A stretch of DNA of 64,000 bases, from positions 3,162,001 through 3,226,000 of the forward strand of contig NW_024467120.1 of assembly GCF_017591425.1 (NCBI RefSeq), read 5' to 3'. Made by a program: the position numbers and the translations under genes. Below, piece by piece: positions 31,231 through 43,380 of the stretch (position 1 is the first letter of the stretch; each line of letters begins with the position of its first letter). The notes beneath the pieces were generated by a model. The model was not told the DNA's origin. It worked only from the letters and a program-made list of their open reading frames with translations, and searched no databases. Source of the DNA: Ochotona curzoniae (Eukaryota > Chordata > Mammalia > Lagomorpha > Ochotonidae).

Positions 31231-32767
31231 ATAACAACGTCTCTCCCTCAGGTAAAGGTTAGTTGTGTTTGCTTCTAACTTTAGGGGGTTTAGTCAGGGT
31301 TTCCTCAGCACAGATACAGAGCCCCTATGGACCTCCATCCACCTGGGCCTGCCTTCACATTGCCCCAAGGGACTTGGCGGGTAAGGGGAACCAATGTGGC
31401 TGTGAATGATCAAATCCTTTATCTCTTACTCGTGAGTTTCAGGTCATCTGCCAACATCTAGGCTACTGTGGCAGGCTCACTTGCTAGCGCCCAGGCATCC
31501 TAATCTCCCAGCCCAGTCTCAGTCCCCGACAGATACAGACTCTCACCTTGTTTACCCCAGCACATCATACTCCTTAGCCAGCACTGTGGCATTCACACGC
31601 TAGAACCTTTCCAATACTCCCTTGTTATGAAAACACCAAATGCGGAGAGGGACTAGAATATAGGGTAGGGATTAGTAAAATAGCACCAGCAGATGTTAAC
31701 TTCAAAAAGGGATGTACCAGATTGGAACCCAGGGCACAAGTGAATCACAGGCTGGAGTGACGTAAGTGGTTTAGGACACTCTCCATGCAAGACAGTCGAC
31801 TTGTTCGAATCTCTCGTCAATAACATCTCTGTGATGCAAACTGATCCTGGAAAAGGAAAGTGAAAATGATTCAACCTTCCCCTTTCCAAGGTTTCTGATC
31901 ATGGTTCTAGTCCTGCCCTCTGGAGACACACGACTGAGTTCCGTCTTCAAACACTCTGAGGCTAACACCACAGTCCCCACAGCTCCAAGTCTAGGTTAGG
32001 CAGTTTCCAGTCTATCAGCCCTCCTCCCTAAACTCTTCCGGCCATTCTCCTCTGAATACACTTCATCTTGCCCCTCTTTGTGCGAGTCCTTTACAAAACA
32101 CCATTCACTTTCGGAATAGGTAGCATCTGTACACTGTGACCGAATTCAAAGGATGCCAGTACATTTCCTCCTCCTCCACAGCTCCATTTCCGCGTTTGCC
32201 ACTGCTTCTCCTGAAGATCATCTGTATCTCCAAGATTTGTGGAGTAGATAGAACAGGGAAGGCACAACCAGCCAGACACACCTGGTAGAAGATTCTTTTT
32301 CTTTTTGCCAGCCTATCAGTCCACGCTGTTTAAGCCTTCGAAGACCGGCTGTGCTGTAAGAGCAGAGCTTCAGTGTCATAGGGGAGACCACACTTCTCTT
32401 CTGATCTCAGCCTGCACCATCAGAGCAGGATCAGTCATGGAGAAGGGTAGGGCATGCTGTGTTACCTCCTTGCACACCATCTCCTCCTCTGGCTGCTTCT
32501 GGTTCCCTGGAGTCAGGCAGGAAGGAGACATGGTCAAAGCAAAGGTCTCCTTCCGTACATGCTGTTGTTATTGGCTGTTGAGGCACCTTGGGACTGTATT
32601 CTACAGTGTGTGTACCATTGGAGAGCAGAGCCCTTGGTGGATACTTCTCGGGAGTCCCTCTAGTGGGGATTGGGACTTGAGGTGTGACGTCCGTGCAGAG
32701 AAATTTGGGACACAGGGGGTGCAAGGGTGAGAGGAACCAATTGGATTTCTCTGAGGCAACTTACACC
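31231..32767. other. unassigned non-coding sequence
   Basis: No gene or repeat family recognised. A plus-strand frame at 32305-32730 (141 codons) overlaps minus-strand frames and has no domain. Nothing supports an exon. Confidence 0.4.
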
Positions 32768-33205
32768 TTTTTTTTTTTTTTTTTTTTTGCAAACAAAGTA
32801 GGCAGATAAAAATTACTAGTTAACTAAACAATAGCATAAAAGCTACTCCAGTGACAGATCGCAAGGGATTTGAACAGCAATCACCAGGTCTCAGGCAACA
32901 GGATAAGTAAACATGAGTTACAACAACCAATACCGGTAACAAACGAAGCTAACTAGAAAAGGAATCTAACAGAACTTTGTACTCATATACGTTCAGGCCA
33001 CAATAGAGAAAGGAAGACCATAATGAAGGCACCTCGCACCTATCCAGGCACGCTTTGTCAAAAAGGTGACCCGCAATCTCAGCAGGAAATTCGCTTCCTG
33101 CAGAACTGTCAGTCTGCTGAGAACGTTCGAGATTCACAGTCCTCGGACATTTGGTGGTCTTTTTGTTTTGGGGGGGGGTGGGAAGGGGCAGTCCTTCAAC
33201 AGACA
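32768..33205 (-). pseudogene. candidate retroposed mRNA 3' end (donor unknown)
   Basis: A pure T run (32768-32788) on the plus strand is a poly-A tail when read on the minus strand, and the sequence before it is not SINE or L1. It reads like an mRNA 3' UTR, with TTTAGTTAACTAGTAATTTT near the tail and several intact CpGs upstream, which suggests a fairly recent copy. A minus-strand frame of 85 codons (32949-33206) has no domain I recognise. I see no canonical AATAAA at the usual distance and could not confirm a target-site duplication or a donor, so an unknown repeat is the main alternative. Confidence 0.35.
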
Positions 33206-33779
33206 CTAATCAGTGAAATGGGATATGAATCAATCAATTTATGAGTAAATGCAACAAAGGGCTCAGCCAGCTAATAGGTGTGCCCAAATCAACAAAAGAT
33301 CATGGGAACATTAGCACGCCCCTTAAAAAAACAGGACAAACGAAAAACACACGTGCACAGCCCGGCTCCCTGCAGTGAGGTCTGGGGCGGGGAAGAGATA
33401 AGCACATGTGTTCCGGCTATCACGCCATGAGCTGGCAGGAAATGTGTTCATACAATACTGCCAGTCGTGGGTGGCGGAGCCCTGTATGGAGACTCCTGAA
33501 ACCAGGTTCTCTCATCTTGCCTGAAAGCAACAGACGTTTTTAGTCCAAAGCCGGGCTTCGCGTTTATCCTTCCTAAATTGTATCCTTTTATTTTTGATCT
33601 CTGAGATTTCCTTTGATACTTGTGCACCATCCAAACTACAACCTTTTGTCATCTGCACGGGTAAGATTGTTCGCACGTTATTGAATGCGCTGACCACAGT
33701 ATTGATCAAGTGCAAGTCCGTTAGAAACCCTTCTCTAGGGGGACACATATTCACATAAAAATTGTTTTTGTGGCGGGGG
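33206..33779. other. unassigned sequence, CpG-retaining
   Basis: Contains more CpG than its surroundings (GGGCTTCGCGTTTATCC near 33550, TTCGCACGTTATTGAATGCG near 33670). It may be the upstream part of the retrocopy candidate or a unique element. No frame with a known domain. Confidence 0.35.
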
Positions 33780-33975
33780 TGAGGGGAGACACACGAGCAG
33801 TTTTCTCATCTGTTGGTTCAATCCAAAATGCCAGAAATGTCCACGACTGCCCTAAGCTGGGAGCCGGCAAGTCCGTCCGCATCTCAGGAACCCAGTTCTT
33901 CGAGGCATCGCTGCTGCCTCACACAGCCTGCATTGGCAGGTGGCTGGAGTCATTCAGGAGAACCTGAAGGGACCC
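33780..33975 (-). mobile_element. probable diverged SINE fragment, antisense
   Basis: CATCTGTTGGTTCAATCCAA, GGCATCGCTGCTGCCTCACA and GCATTGGCAGGTGGCTGGAG resemble antisense tRNA-derived SINE text, of an older subfamily than the others. Confidence 0.45.
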
Positions 33976-36636
33976 AGGTACTCCACTGTGGCCCATGGGT
34001 GTCTTTAAGGCTAAGCTGAATGCCTTAAAACAATAGCAGTCCTTAAATATCAGTTAGGATAAATTTGGCTGCATATGGAACAGGAGGGGAAAAAATGAGA
34101 TACTAGTTTAGTTCTTTTCCACTTAAAAAATAAACCTGAAAACAGGGAGACCAGGGTTGGCATGGAAACTCTGAAAGACATCAGGGACCCACAGGGTTTC
34201 TTTTTTTTTTCAGCTCCACTATATGTGCTTTTCATCCTTAAGGCTGTAACATGGTTCAGAATAGATGCTGGGGCTCTAGGCATTATATCCTTAACCCAAC
34301 CAACAGGAAGAAGAAAGAAGCACAAATCCGAAAGATCCTTACCTTTCAGGATGTTCTGGACACAGGAGGGATGCTGTTACTAAAGGAAACTGAGCCTGCA
34401 TTTTTTCCCCCCTAGAAAAATGTAAGAAAAATTCTGTCTGCTTGCTTGCAGGGTATAATAACCACCTCATTCCTCTGACACGCCATTTTGGTAATCTCAC
34501 AGAAAAGCAAAGGCATTAGTTAGAATGTATTTTAATAAATCATGCTGACATCTAAGGATTGTCATGTGTATCTTGGCCTTGGCTGTTCATAATCTTAAAT
34601 TTTAAAATCCATTCTGAAATGCAGGAAGGGCCCACACCGGAATAGCTGGTTTTTCAATTTCTTCTCTGCTAAGCTGATTTCTTCAATAAAATCAACAAGA
34701 AGTTCATGACATTTATAACTTCTCCCACTCCTCAGGTTCCAGTTCATGTCAGTTGGAGATCAAGCAAAAACAGAACCACCGGAATGCTGCAGAAAAGGGG
34801 CTTCTGTAGGAACTGGGCTTTTGCACACTTGCGGGCTATGTGATTGTTGTCTCTGTCTGAATTCTGCTGTAAGTCAGGGCAATAGGTCAGGGTGGCAAGG
34901 CCAAGGCAGAGCAGGCAGCCTGGAACTCGCTTCTGCCTCTCACACTCTCCAGGTCTGGCACTTCTCATTGTGGTCCACCCAGGCTCTGGCCAGTGGGGTC
35001 TGACAAGTAGGGGACAGGTGTCCGGCTGCTCTTCCATGCCACAAGTGGCAGCCAGCCTGATGACAAGAGACAGGTGTCAGCTGCCTCTCTGTAGCCTCTG
35101 CTTTCAGAACCTGTAAAGACCAGGCTGTGGCTTCTCCACTACCTTCTACACCCAATGCGGAATGTCCCTGTGGATCGTCCTTACCTGAGCCACACAGAGA
35201 AGGAGATCTGGGAGCTATGTGCACATCCAAGGTTGGAAAAGAGGACTGCTGTAAGGCTGAAAACTCTCTTACTATTCTGTGACCTAGTTGTTTTTTTCTT
35301 ATAATGATGATTTGAGCCTTTCAACTTGGAAGTTCATTTCCCTTGGTAGAGCAAACCAACAAGGAATCTCAGGAGCTGGCGAGCATTCTCCCACGCGCAT
35401 CAAGCAGTAGGCCTCATGCTCCCTCTTCCCTGGAGCTCTAACGATGGCTGAAATGTCCTCCTGCGTTTTGGCATGTCTTAGGATCCTCAGCCCTAATGGA
35501 CTGTCCCTTTCCCAAGGTATCGGATCAAGTTCATTGTTTATCGTAATGAAATTCAAGCTACCTTGTATCATAAAATTCAAAAATTGAAAATGAAAATTTA
35601 ACAAAAAAGAGGGTGAAACATACTAGAACAGTTTTGCTAGCTTAATAAATAAATAATATTTACATATTCAGAAAAAAAATTCCAACTACCCTCTTCTCCC
35701 ACTCCAAACTTGGTTGTGTTCCAGGTTAAAATCTAAGAGGGTGTGGACTCATCGTTCCAACGCTCCTGCATTCACATTTCTTATCTTAATAATCAGCAAT
35801 CAGTCTAGTGTGGAACTTCCATTCTTTCCCAACAAAGGACACTCCCTACCCCCACCCTAAGGCTGTGTCACAGGACATCAGTCCCATACTCTACACACGT
35901 CCTTCGGTGGCATTTTCATACTTTCTATGGTATTTTTTTCTTTGAGGTTGTCCTCAAATGAATGTGATTTATTATAATATAGATTCAGCTGTATATGTGT
36001 GTGTCCACAGTGTGTGTCAGCAGTTTGACTCCATCAATTATTCTGAACTCCATCTCCTGGGTGTGGCTAATTGGAGCAGACCATGTATAAGCAGCAGGGA
36101 GGCGAGGATTAGAACGGGCCAAAGGCCTTGAAATGTCCAGGTGGAGCAAGCTAAGGCTGGGATCCGCCTCCCAGGAAGCAAGGAAAACTCTGGAAACAAA
36201 CAAACAAAAAAAACCATAATGCCGGGGTTGCCAAAGGAACAGAAAATGGTGAGATTTACTCCCTACTAGCCTTCGGTCTGCTATGGTGGCCAGATGCACA
36301 AGAATCTTCCGACTGGGGCTACAAAAGGAGTCCTTGGAGTTAGGTGAGAAGGGAGATGCTGCTGGATAATCAAAACTTCACAGATAAGGAAGCTGCCCCA
36401 GGTGGCCAGTGCCAGTTGCCATCAATCCAGATCTTTCCTTCTGCATCCCTGAGGCCTGATCGGCCCCTGACAGCGCTGAGCTGCAGTTCCTATTTTGGTA
36501 GACAAGGGGACAAGGTTCTGCCTCTCCTTGCAGCTCACCCGCTTCCCCTTCCCACACTGAGTCACCAGAACCACAAGTTAGGAGAAGAGTTTTGAACTGA
36601 GACACTAATGGTAAAACAGAAATAAGAGCATTTTTC
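33976..36636. other. unassigned non-coding sequence
   Basis: About 2.6 kb with no recognised transposon, RNA gene or exon. Low repeat content makes it one of the more unique-looking parts of the window. Frames at 34744-35230 on both strands overlap one another and lack domains. A/T-rich between 34500-34720 and 35280-35690. Confidence 0.4.
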
Positions 36637-36942
36637 TCTTTTTTGTTTATCCGCTTATTTACTGTTTCAAAGGCAAAGGAACAGATAGGGTGTTTCACTC
36701 CCTAAATGCCTACAGCAGCCTGGACTGAGCTAGCCTGAAGCCAGGAGCCTGGAAACAGCTCAGTCTTTCACAGGGGTGAAAAGCATCCAGATACTTAAGC
36801 GTTCATGGACTGCCTCCCATATGGGTGTCAGTAGGAAGCTGGATAGGAAACAGAAGGAACCTGCTCTTAAACCAGGCATTCCAGTACGGGATGAGGGCAT
36901 CCCAAGCAGTGTCATTACATCTGTGCTAAATGCCTGCCTCCA
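36637..36942 (-). mobile_element. C-type SINE, antisense
   Basis: TATCCGCTTATTTACTG, TTTCACTCCCTAAATGCC, TACAGCAGCCTGGACTGAGC, GAAGCCAGGAGCCTGGAAAC, GGAAGCTGGATAGGAAACAG and ACATCTGTGCTAAATGCC in antisense order. Confidence 0.85.
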
Positions 36943-37810
36943 TTGATTTAGTTTGTATTTACATTTATTCTCTTGAATCATGTTGCTCTGGCCTGGGCAT
37001 GCCCCACCATTCACTTCTGGAATAGCAATTTAAGGCTTCTGACGCCAGCTGCATTTGTGTCCATAACGTAAGGAGCAAGAAAGTTTCGATGACCGTTGAT
37101 GACGTGCCCCGTTTGCCAATAGCAATCAGCAACCCCAGTTGTAGGATGCCCAGCTTAGTAGAACTGGATGAGGAGTTGCAGCCAGGGTGGTAGACGTGTC
37201 TATAAACTGCACTGAATCTCTGATAGACTCAACATCTGCAACTTACAGAGCCTCATCATGTCCACGGGAGGAAAAGGAGAGTGCATGATAAGCACTGCTA
37301 CATTGAAAGAACTTAACATACTGTATCCCATTTAGCTCTCACAGTAACCTTATCAGAATAGAAGTGATTATCACTTCATTGTATGGGTACAGAACTGCCT
37401 TGTGGGGCATTAAGTAATTTCTATGTCCAAGGTCTGGTCAGGATTGCAATTGGATTTATGGTCTGGCCATGACACCACTGCTCCCTTGAAAACATCTGAT
37501 TATCTCCATTTTTCTGGACGATGGAATCAGGCTGAGTTCAGTTAGCCTGCAGGAGGTTCCTAAATGAAATAGTTCACAGCTTGTTCAGCTGTCACTGCTT
37601 TCTTCATCTTCTTTGTGTATGTGTGATTGTTCTGCTTTTCCAAACAGTCATGATCCTCATCATGATTGGAAATAACTCACCCACTTCTCAGATAGGATTT
37701 GGCTGAAGGGTTGGTTCACGGGATTTCCACCATTATTGTTGGGCTTTTGGAAACAGCTTCTCCTTCCCGCTCCCTGCCCTTTCTCTTTTGTTCTTTCAAA
37801 AACATTTTCA
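36943..37810. other. unassigned sequence with a MIR relic
   Basis: 37290-37460 reads like MIR: CATTTAGCTCTCACAGTAAC, TTATCAGAATAGAAGTG, GGGGCATTAAGTAATTTC. The rest has no recognised feature. Confidence 0.5.
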
Positions 37811-38131
37811 GGGCCAGAACTGTGACTTACAGGCTAAACCTCCACCCGTAGCATCAGCATCCCATATGGTTGCCACTTCATGTCCTGGCTGCTCCACTTC
37901 CAATCCAGACCCCTGCTTGTGGCCTGGGAAAGCAGTGGAGGATAGTTCAAATCCCTGGGCCCAAGTACCCTTGTGCGAGATCTGGAAGAAGCTCTTGGTT
38001 CCTGCCTTCAAGTCAGCTTTGTTCTGTCTATTTGGGGGATGAACCACTGGGTGGAAAATCTTACTGTGTGTGTCTCTCCTTCTCTCTGTAAACCTGCCTT
38101 TTCAGTAAAAATAAATAAATAAATCTTTACA
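37811..38131 (+). mobile_element. C-type SINE, sense
   Basis: GGGCCAGAACTGTGACTTAC, CATCCCATATGGTTGCCACT, GCCTGGGAAAGCAGTGGAGG, GGGGATGAACCACTGGGTGG, and tail CAGTAAAAATAAATAAATAA. Confidence 0.9.
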
Positions 38132-38965
38132 TAAAAAAAAACTTTTTCAAAAATCAGTTAAACAGTTCTGAGATTATATGTGAAATCAAAGATTTCAAAA
38201 GTAAAATCACCTACTTTTTTCTTTCTCTGTCTTCCATCCACAAAAAAGAAAACCAAACATGTGAGTCCTTTTTCATTTTCCTGAGATCCACAGCACGCCT
38301 CCCCTGCCCCACCCTCCTTACCCTTCAACACCAGCTTCACAATGGTTCATATTGACACACTGGTGGTGGAGTGCCACAGAGCTCCTCATCATTTCCATGT
38401 AAGAATGACATAAAGGCAGCAGTAGTAAAAGCTCTAGTGCTTAGAATAGGAGGGATTCCCATATCAATACAGAGGCTTCTCCAACCCAATATCATTGGGA
38501 AGCTTGATTTGCCTTGACTTGTCTTATCCAGGAGATGGGTAGGTCTTTCACTGGCTTGGGAACCAACTCCTCTACCCAAGCATTGCTCCTGTCTGGGACA
38601 AGATCACTAGCAATAGAGAATCTAGAGACAGGATTTCTGGATTAAATATTGTTCTTATAACAACATAATCTAGTCAACCAACATTGAAATTGGTGCCTTC
38701 TACTTGAGAGAGCCCACTAACATCCTGGATGTCTCAAAATACCTTTCCTTGGTCTCACTTTGGCTCATTCTTTCTCCTCTTCCTGTGATGACATTATCTT
38801 CAATGCCTATTAAAGCAACAGATGTCAGAAGCTTAGCCTCAGGCTTTTGATTTTTCTTTTTCCTACAACATCTAAAAATGGAGACGTCATTTTGGGCAGC
38901 TTTAAGGAAATTGTCAAGCTTTAATTTTTTTAGAGCATTTAGAATAGACATCACAACCTTAGACA
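38132..38965. other. unassigned non-coding sequence
   Basis: A minus-strand frame of 171 codons (38700-39215) runs across here into the next LTR; it has no domain and ends inside transposon DNA, so I do not call it. No other features. Confidence 0.4.
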
Positions 38966-39135
38966 GTATGACGAGTTGAATTGTGTTCCTCCAAAAAATA
39001 TGTGCTGAAGTCCTAATCCCAGTAAAGAAACTTGACAAATACCACCCCAGGCTGGTGACTAAGGTCACCGATAATAGTGTTAAGTCCATGTTGACAAGAC
39101 CCACCGCATATAGTCTGATTAAATGGCACTCCACC
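38966..39135 (+). mobile_element. MLT1-type LTR 5' fragment, sense
   Basis: TATGACGAGTTGAATTGTG, TTCCTCCAAAAAATATGTGC and TGAAGTCCTAATCCCAGTA match the MLT1 5' order (GGGTTGAATTGTGTCCCCC, AAGTCCTAACCCCCAGTACC). Decays after about 39135. Confidence 0.75.
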
Positions 39136-39729
39136 CAAAAGTTATGGTCACAGTCTAACCATAAGAAAAAAAAAAAAACAGACATGCCCCCTGCTGAGGG
39201 ACAGAACACCCACATTTATAAAATACCTGATCATCAAGGTCACCAAAACCAAGAAAGGTTTTGGAAAGTTAGTCTAGGGTGGTGTTAGGGAACCTGAAGA
39301 CTAAATGCACTGTGGTAACCTGGGAGGAGTCTTGAGACAAAAAATGAGAATGAAGTGAAAACTAAGGAAGTGTTCAGTATGGACTTTAGCAAACCTGACT
39401 CAATAGTAATCATTCCTGAATGGTAAGTGTACCACTCTAAGATTGTAATAGTAGAAGAAACTGGGTGAAGAACATATGAAAACTCCACTTTTGCAATGCT
39501 TCTGGGAACCCATAATTCTTCTCTTTCAAATTTAAAAGCCAAATTTCAAAAGCTATCACTATTTGGTTATAGGCACCATTAGTTTCATCTTGTTGTGAAA
39601 GGATATTTCACTGAACTTTCTAGATCTATTTTATCATGTCATAGCTCTCTATTTCTAGGTCATTGCTACCAATAGGTGTAAGAGTCTGCCACTAGACATT
39701 TCTTTATGCAGTCCTACTAATCTGACAGT
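39136..39729. other. unassigned non-coding sequence
   Basis: An A-run (39164-39178) and otherwise ordinary sequence. The first part may be unrecognisable MLT1. Confidence 0.35.
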
Positions 39730-39893
39730 TCTCAACCTTCCCTCTGCCAAGATACCTCCGTATACTAATTCTCTACCTTGGTAGCATTTGACATCCCCTG
39801 GGAAGAGTGTACAAATCCTGTGTTCCACTCCCTGTCCGACTCCCAGGTGAGCTATTGTACTGCCCAAGTTGAGAACCACTGCAGTGTGCGACT
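39730..39893. mobile_element. MER5-like hAT element with terminal motifs
   Basis: Left end near CTCAACCTTCCC, body TAGCATTTGACATCCCCTGG, and right end AAGTTGAGAACCACTGCAG, the reverse complement of the CAGTGGTTCTCAA terminus of Charlie-type hAT elements. Confidence 0.65.
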
Positions 39894-40303
39894 CCTTTGT
39901 GGCTATCATCCACGCTGCATGTAGCTCCAACCTGTCCCATTGCTCTAATTCTGGCCTCTACTCCTACATTACAAATCAAGGTAACTTTGCATTTCCAAAA
40001 CTTCAATAGAGTTCCTGTATTTTGAACTATTATCCTAGCCAACAGTTTGATTGTATGGCTACAGCAAAAGGCAAAGATGCGTGGCTTCTAAAAAAGTTGC
40101 TCATCCACAGGGACAATATTAGAAATCATGATGGGAGGTAAACATCACTCAGTGGCTCTGAGTGGCTGATCAGCCCTGCTCATTCCTCCCCACCTCTGTT
40201 TAACCAGATGATACAAAGGAGAAACCATGGCAGTGAGAAGGAAAAACAATTCCTTGCTCTTACTGTCTATTGACTTGAGAGCAAAGGGAGAAATAAGGCT
40301 TTC
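39894..40303. other. unassigned non-coding sequence
   Basis: No features recognised. Confidence 0.4.
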
Positions 40304-40308
40304 AATGT

Positions 40309-41311
40309 TGTGAGTTGACCAGGTCTATTCCAGAAATGAGACAGAGACCAACTCTTACAAGCTCAGGAGTCTTTATTCACCATCCAGCCAAATGTATCCA
40401 TTCCATTAAATGTGGAAGAAATCAGCCATGTTCAGAGCTGGTTAAACAACAATCATCCAACCAAATAAGAGAGCATTACCGCATGATAGAAGTCAATCAA
40501 CCAAGCTTACATCAGGGCACAACACAAATTATCCAATCAAGTGTAGTGGCATGGATCACAGATAACCAGTCTAAGCATCATGCATTTTAAACTATCCAAT
40601 CAGTAAGAGTTGCATCCTGCCTAGTGGCCAACAACAGAATCAGGCAAACAGTTCCTTCCAATTCCATGCACAGAAATGTATTTGGGACAAGCTTACTGCC
40701 TGAACTGTAAAAGAAAAGCAAGATCTCATCCTGAAATGAGATACCTTCTTGCGATAAGCATTCTCACATCCCTTTCAGAAATTTCCAAGAACACAAGGTT
40801 ATGGCAAAGGTCAGGTTATTAGACACATCCTAGAAATGTTTCAGAAGACCCGGTCTTGCTGTCACCATTTTTTATTGTCTGGGCTATCACACCAAGAGAC
40901 ACATGAGGAGGGTCCATTCCCTCTTCTGCCCTCTTCCCAAGATACAGGGACAGCAAGGTGCAATTTTAGAATGTTGAGAAGGAAACAGGAAGGAGGCTAC
41001 TCCACCTAGGATGAATTTGCTCAAAGGATTCACCCTCTAAGTCAGGATAGTTTTGTAGCTGACCTCTGCCCTGTAAACAGAATCAAGGCTGAATCCAGAG
41101 AAGCCTCACTCCATTTTCTCAGCCACAATGCTGTGCAGGAATAAACAGGTAAGGAGTGTAAATCTTTAACTTTTTAACCTGGCCGTCAGAAGCCAAAGAA
41201 CTGGCTTACACAGGCTCACCTTTGATCATCACTGGTCAATTGCTTTGACCTATTGACTTTGCCTCTGGCTCAAACACTCTATCGGCAGCTACAGGATTGC
41301 CTCACTGAGCA
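40309..41311 (-). mobile_element. candidate solo ERV LTR, antisense, 5-bp TSD
   Basis: On the minus strand, GGTGAATAAAGACTCCTGAG (40365-40385) gives a polyadenylation signal followed by a U5 reading GTCTCTGTCTCATTTCTGG and ending TCAACTCACA, so the plus-strand edge is TGTGAGTTGA at 40309. ATTGG (CCAAT-box) motifs recur upstream on the minus strand near 40450, 40530 and 40590. The pentamer AATGT flanks a 1003-bp interval (40304-40308 and 41312-41316) that starts TG and ends CA, which fits a class I/III LTR. The U5 end is convincing; the distal end rests mainly on the short TSD and is tentative. No TATA box is obvious. Confidence 0.55.
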
Positions 41312-41316
41312 AATGT

Positions 41317-41562
41317 TGACTTAACCTATGTGTCTCTGGATGCCACCATGAGCTCCACTCCTCACAGACAAAGCTGTTCAAAAAAATGAAGGACTCTTGT
41401 TTATTCATTGGTGTTCCGAGTATTTATAGAAAATTGCAATGTGCCACTCCATATGAATCAAACAGTATAAATTGCTACTTTCAGAGTACGGAAAAAGATG
41501 TTCTTTGGTTTAAAAAGAAAATACTAGTACAGGAAAGCTCTTTTATAAAAAAAAAAAAAAAA
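41317..41562. other. short A-rich interval
   Basis: Ordinary sequence ending in a poly-A stretch (41546-41561). No feature called. Confidence 0.4.
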
Positions 41563-41880
41563 GGTTATTTTTTTAAAAGAGTTCTTATTTGTTTGACAGA
41601 GGTGTTGGTGGAAAGGTCAGGAGGTGGGGCTTTGGAGAGAGGAATCTTCCATCAGTTGGTTAATACTCTACATGGTTGCAGAGGCCTGGTTGGTCTGGGC
41701 TAAAGCTGGAAGCCAGAAACTTCATATGGGTCTTCCACAAGAGACCATCTTCTACTGCATTCTCAGGTATATTAGCAGGGAGCAGGATCAGAGGTGGAGT
41801 GGCTAGGACTTAAACTGGTGCGCATATGGGCCGCCAGCATTGCAGTCAGTGGCTTAGCCTGTAGCATAACAGCACCGACC
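41563..41880 (-). mobile_element. C-type SINE, antisense (1 of 3 in tandem)
   Basis: GTTATTTTTTTAAAAGAG, GAGAGGAATCTTCCATCAG, GGCTAAAGCTGGAAGCCAG, CATATGGGCCGCCAGCATTG and CATAACAGCACCGACCCC in antisense order. Confidence 0.85.
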
Positions 41881-41883
41881 CCA

Positions 41884-42205
41884 GAAGATTTATTTATTTG
41901 AAAGGCAGAATGACAGAAAGAAGGAGGGAAAAAACAGATGATCCATCAGCTGATTCATTGCCTAAATTCCTGCAACTGAGAGAGCTTGTTCAAGCTGAAG
42001 CCAGGAACCAGGAGCTCCGTCTAGACCTTTCCCTCCACCCACCATGAACAATGGCAGAGTCCTGAATACTTGGACCATTATGTGCTGCCTCAGGTGCATT
42101 GGCAAGACACTGAGTTGGAAGTAGGGTACTTGGGACTCAGAAGGGGATGTGGGGATCCAAAGCAGCAGCTGAATCCACGCACCACAATTCACATCCCCCA
42201 CCCCA
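41884..42205 (-). mobile_element. C-type SINE, antisense (2 of 3 in tandem)
   Basis: AGATTTATTTATTTGAAAGG, GATGATCCATCAGCTGATTC, GCTGAAGCCAGGAACCAGG, CTGAGTTGGAAGTAGGGTAC and a diverged head near ACCACAATTCACATCCCC. Starts 3 bases after the previous copy ends. Confidence 0.82.
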
Positions 42206-42354
42206 TTTTTTCGCAGTTTCCTGTTATGTGCTTAAGAAGACATTATTCTATCCATAATTTTAATCTGTGATATTATTATGATCAATAACAAAGCCAAAAA
42301 TTAATTTGATCTTCACAGTGCCTTTTCCTTTCATGATTTTGAATTATTTATTCT

Positions 42355-42622
42355 GAGCATTTGCTTATTGGTATATTTGAAAGGCAGAATGAGAAGAGGA
42401 GATAGAGAAAGCAAAGTTGCATCTGCTGGTTCCCTCCCTGAATGACTGCCATGGTCATGACTGGACCGAGTGAAGCCAGGAACTAGGAGCGCTGGGCCAT
42501 CTTCTGTTGCTTTCCCCCGTGCGTTCAGCAGGAAGCTGAGTCAAAAGCAGAGCAGACAGGACTCAACCCTCCTCTCTGATACGTTAAGCTGTGGCTTGAT
42601 TCACTCTACCACAACCCCAGTC
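42355..42622 (-). mobile_element. C-type SINE, antisense (3 of 3 in tandem)
   Basis: GAGCATTTGCTTATTGGTAT, TATTTGAAAGGCAGAATGAG, GTGAAGCCAGGAACTAGGAG, GAAGCTGAGTCAAAAGCAG and CTACCACAACCCCAGTC. Somewhat shortened. Confidence 0.8.
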
Positions 42623-43380
42623 ATTTAGATCATGCTTTTAAAGTGAATTGTATATGCATTTTTTTCTCGTTTTCTTCTTCTCTCTCTCAGTCTTTCAAAA
42701 TGTTTTGATAAAAATAAATAAACACATATCCAACATTAAATACTCTCAGATCTTTAAAAAACATAACAAAATATTGTACTGCATACAACGAAAAGTGTTT
42801 GGTCCGAATAAATCCATCTTAGATTTTTGAAATGAAGGGGTTCTGTTGTGCTCTGTATTTTCCAATATTTGTGCTGTTTGCACGCATCTGCTGACTAAAG
42901 GTAATTCTGCTAAATGTGATTATCTCTGTTTCCCTTTTGTAGTTTTTAATTTGATTTAATTTGCAGTAAACACATTCACTGTTGATAGAATGACAATGAA
43001 AGAACATATTTTAATCAAGTTTGCATCCATACTATTCTATTTTATAATAAACATCTCAGCAAATTCCCAGATAGTGCAATCTTTTCACTGTCACTTGTTA
43101 ATGAGTTTTTGCTAAACAGTAATACTTTGGTAAATGATTCTTTTCTCACTTGAAAATTTTTCATGCTTTCGGAGAGTTTATTATATTGCACCTGTTTTAT
43201 TCAAAAACATTTCAACTGCAAAATTGCTAACTTCAAATTGTATATTGCCATAGGTCATGATATTGACTTGATAAGGCTTTGTTTTCCTGGCTATTTTAAT
43301 TAGGAAATTAATATCCTCCTACATTTTTTAAGAGGTTCAAATAGATCCCCAATCACTTTTTTCATTAAAATTTTTGAAAA
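42623..43380. other. AT-rich unassigned sequence
   Basis: Strongly A/T-rich with no recognised transposon, for example TTTTTAATTTGATTTAATTTG near 42945. It could hold a conserved element or old decayed L1. No exon supported. Confidence 0.35.

Noticed and set aside
38700..39215. 171-codon minus-strand frame
   Set aside because: It crosses the MLT1 LTR fragment at 38966-39135 and has no recognisable domain.
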